A stretch of 50,419 bases of DNA from Candidatus Accumulibacter contiguus (lineage in GTDB: Bacteria > Pseudomonadota > Gammaproteobacteria > Burkholderiales > Rhodocyclaceae): NCBI RefSeq assembly GCF_012940005.1, contig NZ_SPMX01000050.1:1-50419 (forward strand), in the 5' to 3' direction. Every line of letters begins with the position of its first letter. Position 1 is the first letter of the stretch. The position numbers were made by a program, and so were the translations under genes. The notes beneath the pieces were generated by a model, which worked only from the letters and a program-made list of their open reading frames with translations, made no database searches and had not been told where the DNA came from. This document shows, in pieces, positions 27,655 to 35,995 of this stretch.

Positions 27655-29610
27655 TCAGGCGGTGCTACGCATATCCTCAAGGTTCACCGTCTGCTGCAGA
27701 ACCTCGCGAAAGTTCTCGCCGATCTTGCCGAGTATATTCAACTGCAGGAGAAGTTTGGCCTCGACATGTTGCAGCTCTTCGATCCGCTCTTCGAGAGTAT
27801 CGGTGGCCTGGTGAATCCGCTTGATGCTTTCCAGCCGGCGCTTGAGCTGAATCTGGTGTTCGCGAATCTGAATCTCCAGCGGCGTCATGATCGCCTTCAG
27901 CCATGCCTGGACATCGCGGTTGGCATGCTCGAAAGTCTTGCGCACCTGCGCCGCCACCTCCTCGAAGAAGCGCTGTGTGAGCTGGCTCTTTTCGTGCGTC
28001 AGCAACTGGAACACGGAGTTGATGTGGGTGTTGCACCATTGATCGAGGCGGTCGATTTCCTTCTCGTACTTCCGCAGCGAAAAACCGATCGGCGTACCCA
28101 GTTTGAGGCCATGTTCAACGGCGAATTTCTTGTAGATGGCCTCCATCATGCTCGTGATTTCCGTGACCTCTGCCTTCGAGTTGGCGAGATTGCCGCGAGC
28201 GACCACAAAGAAGTGATCGATCGCTTCGGTAAGCGTTCTGGAAAAGGTAGCCTGCACCATCGTCTCCCGCGTCGCCGTGCTCAGCAGGCGCAGCGAATCG
28301 AGTCCGAGATGGGCAAAAAGTCTGTTGGTCAGTTGTGAGAAAACGCTGCGCACCGCGTAATAGCGCTGCAGACCGGATTCAAACTCCTCCTTCTCGCAAC
28401 GCACCTTGCCCATCATGTACTCGACGACACCCTTGTTCTTGCCTCGCAGTTCTGCCAGCTCGCCAAGCTGTTCGCGCAGACCGACAAGGCGCGACTCCAG
28501 CAGGCTGCGGGTGCGCTGATGGCAATCGGTAAACTCGACATGGATGCTGTCGCGAACGATCTCCTGCTTGGCCGGGATCAACTCCTCGGAAAGCGCATGC
28601 TCAAGCCTCGACAAACGGCTGCGCTGCAGCAACACGTGATCATCATTGATCTTGGCAACCAGCGCTTTCTGTGCCGAAACCGGAAAAATCTGATCCTCCG
28701 GCAAATCCAGCGCCCACGCGCAGGTGTCGACCTGTCTGGCGATTTCTGTGTCGATCTCTTCGGCCGACTTGAGTTCGTCCCACAAGCTGTCGATCTTGTT
28801 GAGTACGACGATGCGGCCCTTCTTGCGACCCACAGAGGTGCCGATGTGTTCGCGCCAGACGGTCAGATCGGATTGCGTCACGCCGGTGTCGGCAGCCAGA
28901 ATGAACAGTACGGCATGCGCATTGGGCAGCAGGGACAGGGTCAGTTCGGGTTCCGTACCAATCGCGTTGAGACCGGGGGTATCGAGGATGACCAATCCCT
29001 GCTGCAACAGCGGATGCGGAAAATTGATGATCGCGTGCCGCCAGCGCGGGATCTCGACGCCGCCCTGTTCGTCGACGCGCAAGGCCGCCACGTCGCCGTC
29101 GGTCATGGCAAAGCCGAGCCTTTCGGCAGTTGCCAGGTCGACATGGATGACGTCGCTGACATGGCGAAGCGCGTCCTGCATGGCCTCGGCCGAGCTGGTG
29201 TCGATCGGGAGCAGTTCCCATTCCTCGGGAGAGCGCTTGTATTCGCTGATGCTGCCGTTGGATTCACGGCTCTCGATGGGCAGCAACTCGATCGATGGCA
29301 ACCTCGTTTGGTCGTACATCAACTCGGTCGGGCACATCGTCGTGCGGCCGGCGGTCGAGGGCAGAATGCGGTTGCCGTAACCGGCGAAGAAGATGGCGTT
29401 GATCAACTCCGACTTGCCACGCGAAAACTCGGCGACGAATGCCACATGCAGGCGATCCTCGCGTAGATTGTCCAGCAGTTGGGCGATGCGGCGATCGATC
29501 TGGGCGTCGGTCAATTCGTTCTCGACGAGCCAGCCTGCGAACTTCTCCAGGATCCCGGAGATGCGGGCACGCCATTCGCTGTAGGCGGCAAAATGTTGGG
29601 CAAGCGTCAT
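27655..29610 (-). CDS. Bacterial dynamin-like GTPase
   Basis: A roughly 651-residue protein. The GTPase domain has G1 AEFSRGKSELINA, G3 ILDTPGLNA and G4 LNKIDSLWDE. The second half is long, charged and helical, as in bacterial dynamin-like proteins, which bind and remodel membranes. A GTG at 29625 would add five residues; ATG 29610 is chosen. No second dynamin gene lies beside it, although bacterial dynamins often occur in pairs. Its 3' side is the alpha/beta repeat. The membrane target and role are unknown. Confidence 0.88.
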   Translation of the reverse strand: MTLAQHFAAYSEWRARISGILEKFAGWLVENELTDAQIDRRIAQLLDNLREDRLHVAFVAEFSRGKSELINAIFFAGYGNRILPSTAGRTTMCPTELMYDQTRLPSIELLPIESRESNGSISEYKRSPEEWELLPIDTSSAEAMQDALRHVSDVIHVDLATAERLGFAMTDGDVAALRVDEQGGVEIPRWRHAIINFPHPLLQQGLVILDTPGLNAIGTEPELTLSLLPNAHAVLFILAADTGVTQSDLTVWREHIGTSVGRKKGRIVVLNKIDSLWDELKSAEEIDTEIARQVDTCAWALDLPEDQIFPVSAQKALVAKINDDHVLLQRSRLSRLEHALSEELIPAKQEIVRDSIHVEFTDCHQRTRSLLESRLVGLREQLGELAELRGKNKGVVEYMMGKVRCEKEEFESGLQRYYAVRSVFSQLTNRLFAHLGLDSLRLLSTATRETMVQATFSRTLTEAIDHFFVVARGNLANSKAEVTEITSMMEAIYKKFAVEHGLKLGTPIGFSLRKYEKEIDRLDQWCNTHINSVFQLLTHEKSQLTQRFFEEVAAQVRKTFEHANRDVQAWLKAIMTPLEIQIREHQIQLKRRLESIKRIHQATDTLEERIEELQHVEAKLLLQLNILGKIGENFREVLQQTVNLEDMRSTA

Positions 29611-29685
29611 GGCAGGTTCCAGCACAAGGCACAGGTTTTCACTCTACCACAAGGTCGTGCTCAATCAGCGACATAGACCGACAAC

Positions 29686-30513
29686 TCAATGCTGGCAACG
29701 CGGACAGTAGAATGTCGAGCGGCCCGCCTGGCGAATGACCCGTACCGGTCCGGCGCAGGTCGGACAGGGCTCGCCCGCACGACCATAGACCCTGCAGGAA
29801 AGCTGGAAGCAACCGGCACCACCGTCGCTATGCACGTAGTCACGCACACTGCTGCCACCGGCAGCAATTGCCGCAAGCAGCGTTGCACGGATGGCATCCG
29901 CCAGTACGCGATAGCGCTGACGGCTGATCCGATCACCGGTGCGCAGCGGTGACACACCGGCATGATGGAGGCTTTCGGCGGCGTAGATATTGCCGATGCC
30001 GACGATCAGACGACTGTCCATCAGCAGCGGTTTGATCGGCACCCGGCGGCAACGCGTCGCCGCATACAGCCAATCGCCGTTGAAATCATCAGAGAGCGGT
30101 TCGATACCCAGATGGGCGAGTGCCGGATGACTTTCGACGCCGCCGCCCTCGTGCCAGAGCAGCGCTCCGAAGCGGCGCGGATCGCGAAAACGCAGAACGA
30201 TGTCGGCGAAGACCAGATCAAAGTGGTCGTGGAGCCGTGCTGGCGTAGCCGGCGGCACCAGGCGCAGACTGCCCGACATGCCGAAGTGAATGAGCAGCCA
30301 GCCGCCACCGCTGGTACTCTGACAGTCCAGCAAGAGATACTTGCCGCGCCGCAAAATGGCGTCCACACGCAGACCGGCCAGGCGCGCAGCCAGCCCGGCG
30401 GGAATCTCGTGCCGCAACCGCGGCGTGCGCACCACCGCGCCGATGATCGGTTGTCGGGACAAGCAGGAGAGCAATCCTTGTCGGCTGACTTCAACTTCCG
30501 GGAGTTCTGGCAT
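29686..30513 (-). CDS. mutM: Formamidopyrimidine-DNA glycosylase
   Basis: A 275-residue Fpg/MutM, which removes 8-oxoguanine and formamidopyrimidines and cuts the abasic site. The start at 30513 gives the invariant N-terminus MPELPEVE, with catalytic Pro2 and Glu3. Other marks: LLIHFGMSGSL, GIGNIYAAESL, SSVRDYV, and a C-terminal zinc finger of form CPTC...CPRC. The longer open frame upstream is an artefact, because Pro must be the first residue after Met. It is divergent from the TPR gene with a 91-bp spacer, as in many betaproteobacteria. Confidence 0.97.
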   Translation of the reverse strand: MPELPEVEVSRQGLLSCLSRQPIIGAVVRTPRLRHEIPAGLAARLAGLRVDAILRRGKYLLLDCQSTSGGGWLLIHFGMSGSLRLVPPATPARLHDHFDLVFADIVLRFRDPRRFGALLWHEGGGVESHPALAHLGIEPLSDDFNGDWLYAATRCRRVPIKPLLMDSRLIVGIGNIYAAESLHHAGVSPLRTGDRISRQRYRVLADAIRATLLAAIAAGGSSVRDYVHSDGGAGCFQLSCRVYGRAGEPCPTCAGPVRVIRQAGRSTFYCPRCQH

Positions 30514-30604
30514 TGCTGCTACCGCGAAAAGTCCATAACATGCGCAAATTATGACGCAAAGTCGCCGTCGGTTCCTGCAATGGTTCGCGGCAGGCAAGGA
30601 AACC

Positions 30605-32359
30605 ATGAAATCGATCAAGAACACTCTCCTCTGCACGACGCTGGCGCTGGCCTTCGGCGTGCCCGCTCTGGCTGCCGGCGACGCCCCCTCCGGGAAACGC
30701 AAATCGACTTCGCATGAGTTCAAGCGCAATGCGCCGGAGGCCTTCGCGCCACGCCTCGACGACAAGGACTACAAGGAACTCAGCGGACAGGTGGTCTATC
30801 AGCTGCTGCTCGCCGAAGTGGCGCTGCAGCGAGGCAAAGCCGAGTTCGCCAGCCAGGCCTATGCCGACCTGGCCGTGCGCACCCGCGACCCGGGAATCCT
30901 GGCGCGAGCGATCGAGGTGGCTGGCTACGCGCGTCGTTACGATCTGGTTCTCGACCTCGCACGCCTGTGGTTGCAGGTCGAACCGGATTCCAAGCGTGCC
31001 CAACAGGTGCTGGTCGGCGTGATGATCCTGTCCAACCAGTTCGATGGCCTGGCACCGCAACTGATTCGCATGCTGGAAGCCGACAAGGAAGCGCTGCCGG
31101 GCAACCTGCTGGCACTGAACCGGATGTTTGCCCGCAGCCAGGATCGCCAGGCGGTCCTGCAATTGATCATCAAGATCTGCGCGACATTCCTGGACCTGCC
31201 CGAAGCGCATTACGCGATCGCCATGGCTGCCAGCGCAGCCGGCGACAACCCCCGCGCACTTGCGGAAACGCGGCGCGCACTCGATTTGCGCCCGGACTGG
31301 GAGGCTGCTGCACTGCTGGAAGCGCAGCTACTCGCCCAGAAGTCACCCGCCGAAGCCATCGCTGCCCTGCAACGTTTTGTCGATCGTCATCCGAAGGCGC
31401 GCGAAGTACAACTGCATCTGGCGCGCGCACTGGTCGGCGAGAAGCGTTATGGCGAAGCCAAATTGCAGTTCGAGCAGTTGCTGCTCACCTACCCGAACAA
31501 CCCGGATGTGGTTTTCCCGGTGGCCATCCTGGCTCTGCAGGAAAACGACCGGAAACTTGCCGAAACGCAGTTCAAACACCTGGTGACGCTCGACATCCCG
31601 GACAAGAGCGCTGCCTACTATTACCTCGGTCAGCTTGCCGAAGAAGGCAAGCGTGCTGACGAAGCGCTGGCCGATTACCGGCAGGTTGGCCCAGGCGAGC
31701 ACTATCTCCCGGCGCAGCTTCGCAGCGCCAGCATCCTCGGCAATCAAGGCAAGGTCGAAGAGGCGAGACGCCAGCTTCGCGAAGCGGCAACAAAGAACCC
31801 GCAGTTGCGCGTCCAGCTATCGATCACAGAAGCCACCCTGCTGCGCGATGCGAAGCAGACCGAGGCGGCTCTTGCCCTGCTCGACCAGGAACTGAGCACG
31901 CAGCCGGAGCAGCCAGAGCTGCTCTATGAGTCGGCGCTGCTGGCGGAAAAGCTCGGACGCGTGGAAATCATGGAAAGCCGTCTCAGGAAGCTGATCGAAC
32001 TGCAGCCGGAGAATGCGCAGGCCTACAACGCACTCGGTTACTCCTACGCCGATCGCAACCTGCGGCTGCCCGAAGCCCGGCAGCTCGTCGAAAAGGCGCT
32101 GCAACTGTCGCCCAACGACCCCTTCATTCTCGACAGCATGGCCTGGGTCCTGTATCGGCAGGGGGATCACGAAGGCGCGCTGGCTCTCTTGCAACGCGCC
32201 CTTGCACTGCGCCCCGACCCCGAGATCGCAGCACATACCGGAGAAGTACTGTGGATGCTCGGCCGCAAGGAAGAGGCGCAACGGACCCTGCGCGAAGCGC
32301 ACAAAAGGGATCCGGCAAACGAGGTACTGAACGAAGCGATCAGGAAGTTCTCGCCCTGA
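30605..32359 (+). CDS. Exported TPR-repeat protein
   Basis: A 584-residue protein with a signal peptide (MKSIKNTLLCTTLALAFGVPALA) followed by many tetratricopeptide repeats (for example AKLQFEQLLLTYPNNPDVVF, AQAYNALGYSYADRNLRLPEA, AWVLYRQGDHEGALALLQRALALRP). AAGGA precedes ATG 30605; an in-frame ATG at 30551 would spoil the signal peptide. Homologues commonly stand upstream of lolB and ispE in proteobacteria and are predicted periplasmic scaffold proteins. The lolB gene follows after 46 bp, so the two are probably co-transcribed. Confidence 0.9.
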   Translation: MKSIKNTLLCTTLALAFGVPALAAGDAPSGKRKSTSHEFKRNAPEAFAPRLDDKDYKELSGQVVYQLLLAEVALQRGKAEFASQAYADLAVRTRDPGILARAIEVAGYARRYDLVLDLARLWLQVEPDSKRAQQVLVGVMILSNQFDGLAPQLIRMLEADKEALPGNLLALNRMFARSQDRQAVLQLIIKICATFLDLPEAHYAIAMAASAAGDNPRALAETRRALDLRPDWEAAALLEAQLLAQKSPAEAIAALQRFVDRHPKAREVQLHLARALVGEKRYGEAKLQFEQLLLTYPNNPDVVFPVAILALQENDRKLAETQFKHLVTLDIPDKSAAYYYLGQLAEEGKRADEALADYRQVGPGEHYLPAQLRSASILGNQGKVEEARRQLREAATKNPQLRVQLSITEATLLRDAKQTEAALALLDQELSTQPEQPELLYESALLAEKLGRVEIMESRLRKLIELQPENAQAYNALGYSYADRNLRLPEARQLVEKALQLSPNDPFILDSMAWVLYRQGDHEGALALLQRALALRPDPEIAAHTGEVLWMLGRKEEAQRTLREAHKRDPANEVLNEAIRKFSP

Positions 32360-32405
32360 CCGGCAAATACCCGCGCCGTTCCATGACCGTCGCGCCAGCG
32401 CTCCG

Positions 32406-33035
32406 ATGCAGCCGCGAGTCCTGATCGCACTCCTGATCGTCCTTGGCTTGCCAGGGCTGAGCTCCTGTACCACCCTGCCGGCAGCGGCCAGCGCGCATGC
32501 GCCGCTCGCCGTCGCGCGAGACGACCTGCAGGCCTTTGCACTGGCCGGCCGCTTTTCGGTTCGCCAGGAAGGCAAGAACTACCCTGGTCGCCTGCACTGG
32601 CGTCACGACGGCGACCGCGACGAGTTGCTGCTGTCCTCGCCGTTCGGGCAAGGCCTGGCCGAGATCGTCAGCGACGCCGGTGGTGCGCGCCTGGCCACCA
32701 GCGACGGCAGTTCATATACGGCAGCGACTGCCGATGAACTGTTGCAGTCGATCCTGGCGTATCCCTTGCCCTTGAGCAAACTGCTCGACTGGCTGCGTGG
32801 CCACCATCCCGACGGCGGCGACCTGGCACGGGACAGCCTCGGCCGCCCGCTATCCCTGCGCCACGAGGACTGGCGGATCGACTACGAGTACGACAGCGAC
32901 GACCCGCAAGCCCTGCCCGGCCGCCTCTTCGTCGAGCATGAAAGCGGTTTTGCACTGCGCCTGCGCATCGAAGAGTGGCAGATGTGGCCCACTGCGCTGC
33001 CGAATCGGCTGCCTGCCGTAGACTGCATCCCATGA
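32406..33035 (+). CDS. lolB: Outer-membrane lipoprotein receptor LolB
   Basis: A 209-residue lipoprotein with a lipobox ending at Cys21 (LSSC). The mature part matches LolB: FALAGRFSVRQEGKNYPGRLHWRHDGDRDELLLSSPFGQG, the ADELLQSILAYPLPLSKLLDWLRG segment and a final DW-rich beta stretch. LolB accepts lipoproteins from LolA and inserts them in the outer membrane. Its TGA overlaps the ATG of ispE (ATGA at 33032-33035), the typical lolB-ispE coupling in proteobacteria. Confidence 0.95.
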   Translation: MQPRVLIALLIVLGLPGLSSCTTLPAAASAHAPLAVARDDLQAFALAGRFSVRQEGKNYPGRLHWRHDGDRDELLLSSPFGQGLAEIVSDAGGARLATSDGSSYTAATADELLQSILAYPLPLSKLLDWLRGHHPDGGDLARDSLGRPLSLRHEDWRIDYEYDSDDPQALPGRLFVEHESGFALRLRIEEWQMWPTALPNRLPAVDCIP

Positions 33036-33892
33036 CTTCCAGCCGCCAATTCTGGGACTGGCAAAGCGTCTATCCGGCGCCCGCCAAACTCAACCTCTTC
33101 CTGCATGTCGTCGGCCGCCGTGCCGATGGCTACCACCTGTTGCAGACGGTGTTTCGCTTTCTCGGACAGGGTGACCGGCTGCGCTTTTCGCCACGTGCCG
33201 ACGGCCTGGTGCGTCTGGCGACGCCGCTGGCAGGTGTCGCGCCCGATCAGGATCTGAGCGTTCGCGCCGCCCGCCTGTTGCAGGCCGAAACCCATTGCCT
33301 GGCCGGCGTCAATATCAGCATCGAAAAACGGCTGCCGCTCGGCGGCGGTCTCGGTGGCGGCAGTTCGGATGCGGCGACGGTCCTGCTGGCACTCAACCAC
33401 CTCTGGAAACTGCATGTGCCGCGTCGGCGCCTGCAGGAAATCGGCCTCGCTCTTGGCGCCGACGTGCCGGTCTTCGTTTTCGGACGCAACGCTTTTGCCG
33501 ATGGCGTCGGTGAAAACCTGCTGGCAGTCGAATTGCCAGCGTGCTGGTATGTGGTCCTCGAACCACCGCTGCAGGTGCCGACCGCAGTCATTTTTGGCGC
33601 GCCGGAACTCAAACGCGATTCGCTCGCGATCGCCCCGGCGTCGTGGCGCCCCGGCTTCGGTGGCAACGACCTCGAAGCCGTGGCCTGTGCCCGCTTTCCG
33701 GCGATTGCCGAGCATCTCGCAGCGCTGTCCGCCTTCGCCCCGGCGCGCATGAGCGGCTCCGGTGCCTGTGTTTTCGCCGAGTTCGCAAACCGCGAAGACG
33801 CCGAGAACGCGCTGCGACAATTGCCCGCCGCGATGCGCGGCTGGGTGGCAAGGAGCCTGGACCGGCATCCCCTGTGCGAACTGGCGAGTTGA
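33032..33892 (+). CDS. ispE: 4-diphosphocytidyl-2-C-methyl-D-erythritol kinase
   Basis: A 286-residue GHMP kinase of the MEP isoprenoid pathway. The N-terminus PAPAKLNLFLHVVGRRADGYH is diagnostic. The ATP-binding loop is PLGGGLGGGSSDAA, and the C-terminal GHMP motif is RMSGSGACVFAEF. The start is set by the 4-bp overlap with lolB. In most betaproteobacteria a tRNA-Gln and prs follow, but neither is seen here; the next genes are a tiny orf and rpmB, so synteny is broken at 33893. Confidence 0.97.
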   Translation: MTSSRQFWDWQSVYPAPAKLNLFLHVVGRRADGYHLLQTVFRFLGQGDRLRFSPRADGLVRLATPLAGVAPDQDLSVRAARLLQAETHCLAGVNISIEKRLPLGGGLGGGSSDAATVLLALNHLWKLHVPRRRLQEIGLALGADVPVFVFGRNAFADGVGENLLAVELPACWYVVLEPPLQVPTAVIFGAPELKRDSLAIAPASWRPGFGGNDLEAVACARFPAIAEHLAALSAFAPARMSGSGACVFAEFANREDAENALRQLPAAMRGWVARSLDRHPLCELAS

Positions 33893-33977
33893 AGCCGCCG
33901 CCGGGCGCTGTTGGCAACACAACCCCTGAAGGCATTTTCGCTCCTCGCAAACCCTTGCCATTCCTGGGTGAAACAAG

Positions 33978-34100
33978 ATGAAGCTGCGCGTAGGGCTGGC
34001 CTTCGCGGTCATGCTCGCGATGGCGCTCGGGCACATCCAGCAGGGGTGTACTCACCAAATGCGCTCACTGGTCCAGACTCCACGACCGGCCAGCGGTTAG
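33978..34100 (+). CDS. Short hydrophobic orf, possible transposase tail
   Basis: A 40-residue frame (MKLRVGLAFAVMLAMALGHI..., then MRSLVQTP) preceded by AACAAG rather than a clear ribosome site. The LAFAVMLAMALGHI...MRSLV pattern resembles the last helix of some IS transposases, so this may be a remnant rather than a gene. The rest of 33893-34332 has no recognisable gene. It lies exactly where the conserved ispE-tRNA-prs order is lost. Confidence 0.3.
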   Translation: MKLRVGLAFAVMLAMALGHIQQGCTHQMRSLVQTPRPASG

Positions 34101-34332
34101 CGCCTCCAGGCGACTCCCTCGTATCCGGCATACCAGACGGCGATTCTTCGGCGGGGACGGGTGGCGCCCAAGGATCGTCCAAACTGGAAAAAACCGGGCG
34201 CCGACGACAAAAATCCAGCGCAGCCTCGCCTCCGACGGCTGCCAGTACGTCGACGCCAGCGCCAAAAATGCGTAGGGTATATTTTGCCGCCGGAAAATCG
34301 ACGCATCGAAAATGTCTCTGGCAGGAAATTGC

Positions 34333-34362
34333 TTGAAATCGACCGCCTGCATGGGCTAGAAT
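34333..34362 (+). promoter_or_regulatory. Sigma-70 promoter of rpmBG
   Basis: TTGAAA (34333-34338) and TAGAAT (34357-34362) are separated by 18 bp. The start of transcription would lie near 34370, about 30 bp before the rpmB ATG. Confidence 0.6.
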
Positions 34363-34401
34363 CGCGGGCTTTCTTCCCCAAATACAATTGGAGTATTGAT
34401 C

Positions 34402-34635
34402 ATGGCGCGTGTTTGCCAGGTTACGGGCAAGGGCCCGATGGCAGGGAACAATGTTTCCCATGCCAACAATAGAACGAAGCGCCGCTTCCTTCCGAACTTA
34501 CAGTATCGCCGTTTCTGGATCGAGAGCGAAAACCGCTGGCTCCGCTTGCGCGTATCGAACGCCGGTTTACGAACGATTGACAAGAATGGCATCGACGCCG
34601 TGCTCGCCGACTTGCGCGCCCGCGGCGAGATCTGA
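34402..34635 (+). CDS. rpmB: 50S ribosomal protein L28
   Basis: A 77-residue basic protein, standard length for bL28. It begins [20 protein letters not shown] and contains [13 protein letters not shown] and [17 protein letters not shown], all family signatures. It follows a sigma-70 promoter and precedes rpmG by 14 bp, the usual rpmB-rpmG operon. Confidence 0.98.
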   Translation: MARVCQVTGKGPMAGNNVSHANNRTKRRFLPNLQYRRFWIESENRWLRLRVSNAGLRTIDKNGIDAVLADLRARGEI

Positions 34636-34649
34636 CAAGGAGAACAGCC

Positions 34650-34805
34650 ATGCGTGACAAGATCAAGCTTGAGTCGACCGCCGGTACCGGCCACTTTTAC
34701 ACCACGACCAAGAACAAGCGCACGATGCCCGGCAAGATGGAAATCAAAAAGTACGATCCCAAAGCACGCAAGCACGTAATTTACAAGGAAATCAAGCTGC
34801 GTTAA
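34650..34805 (+). CDS. rpmG: 50S ribosomal protein L33
   Basis: A 51-residue protein ([40 protein letters not shown], then IYKEIKLR), typical of bL33. AAGGAG lies 7 bp before the ATG. It lacks the zinc-binding CxxC pairs, so it is the C-minus (zinc-free) form. It is co-transcribed with rpmB. The following 110 bp up to aroG (convergent) show no clear terminator. Confidence 0.98.
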   Translation: MRDKIKLESTAGTGHFYTTTKNKRTMPGKMEIKKYDPKARKHVIYKEIKLR

Positions 34806-34915
34806 GCAGTTCTGGCAGGTTCCCGTGCGTGGCTGCATGACCAGTATTTGGCGACAGCCACAGTAACCCGGCTGTTGCGTTCGCGTTCCCGAAGCCGCTC
34901 GATCAGCCCGGCGAA

Positions 34916-35995
34916 TTACTGCGCCGCTTTGACCAGCCGGCGTGCGCGAACCCCTTTGGCGAGGCTCTCCAGGACTACCAGCGAGTCCTCCCATCCCAGA
35001 CAGGCATCGGTAATGCTCTTGCCGTACTCCAGATCCTGACCGGGAACGAGATCCTGACGTCCTTCAACGAGGTGCGATTCAACCATCACGCCGACGATGC
35101 GTTCGTCGCCGGCCGCGATCTGGCTGGCGGTGTCCCTGGCGACCTCGATCTGCATCTTGAAAAGCTTGTTGCTGTTGGCATGCGAGGCATCGATCATCAG
35201 GCGTGCGGCGAGGCCGGCGGCGGCGATTTCCTTGCAGGCGGCGTCGACATGCGTGGCGTCGTAGTTCGGCTCCTTGCCGCCGCGCAGGATCACGTGGCAG
35301 TCCTCGTTGCCGGCCGTAGACACGATTGCCGAATGGCCCGCCTTGGTCACCGAAAGAAAATGGTGCGGTGATTGCGCCGCACGGATGGCGTCGATGGCGA
35401 TGCGGATGTTGCCATCGGTGCCGTTCTTGAAGCCGACCGGGCAAGACAAGCCGGAAGCCAGTTCACGATGCACCTGTGATTCCGTGGTACGCGCGCCGAT
35501 CGCCCCCCAGGCAATCAGGTCAGCCGTATATTGCGGGGTGATCGTATCGAGGAACTCGGTCGCACAGGGCAGGCCCAGGTCGTTGATTTCGAGAAGCAGG
35601 CCACGCGCCAGGCGCAGTCCCTCATTGATCCGGAAGCTGTTGTCGAGACGAGGATCGTTGATCAGGCCCTTCCATCCGACCGTCGTGCGCGGTTTTTCAA
35701 AGTACACGCGCATGACGATCAGCAGATCGTTGACGAAACGGGGAACTTCCTTCTGCAGTCTCTTAGCGTATTCAACGGCCGAATCGACGTCGTGAATCGA
35801 GCAGGGTCCAAGCACCACCAGCAAGCGGTTGTCGGCGCCATGCAGGATGCGGTGGATACCCTGGCGCGCTTCATAGGTCGTCGTTGCCGCACGCACACCA
35901 ACCGGAAATTCACGGAAGACGTGCGCTGGCGGCACCAGTTCCTTGATTTCTCGAATGCGAACGTCGTCGGTATTGGGCTTGCTCTGCAAGGTCAT
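34916..35995 (-). CDS. aroG: 3-deoxy-7-phosphoheptulonate (DAHP) synthase, AroG type
   Basis: A 359-residue class I DAHP synthase, which condenses phosphoenolpyruvate and erythrose-4-phosphate at the entry of the shikimate pathway. Motifs: LLVVLGPCSIHD, MRVYFEKPRTTVGWKGLINDP, GARTTESQVHRELASGLSCPVGFKNGTDG and MIDASHANSNK. Overall it resembles E. coli AroG closely (VESHLVEGRQ, YGKSITDACLGWED). The start at 35995 has AGGAG upstream and overlaps the TGA of the HD-GYP gene (ATGA), so the two are translationally coupled. Which aromatic amino acid inhibits it cannot be told. Confidence 0.96.
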   Translation of the reverse strand: MTLQSKPNTDDVRIREIKELVPPAHVFREFPVGVRAATTTYEARQGIHRILHGADNRLLVVLGPCSIHDVDSAVEYAKRLQKEVPRFVNDLLIVMRVYFEKPRTTVGWKGLINDPRLDNSFRINEGLRLARGLLLEINDLGLPCATEFLDTITPQYTADLIAWGAIGARTTESQVHRELASGLSCPVGFKNGTDGNIRIAIDAIRAAQSPHHFLSVTKAGHSAIVSTAGNEDCHVILRGGKEPNYDATHVDAACKEIAAAGLAARLMIDASHANSNKLFKMQIEVARDTASQIAAGDERIVGVMVESHLVEGRQDLVPGQDLEYGKSITDACLGWEDSLVVLESLAKGVRARRLVKAAQ

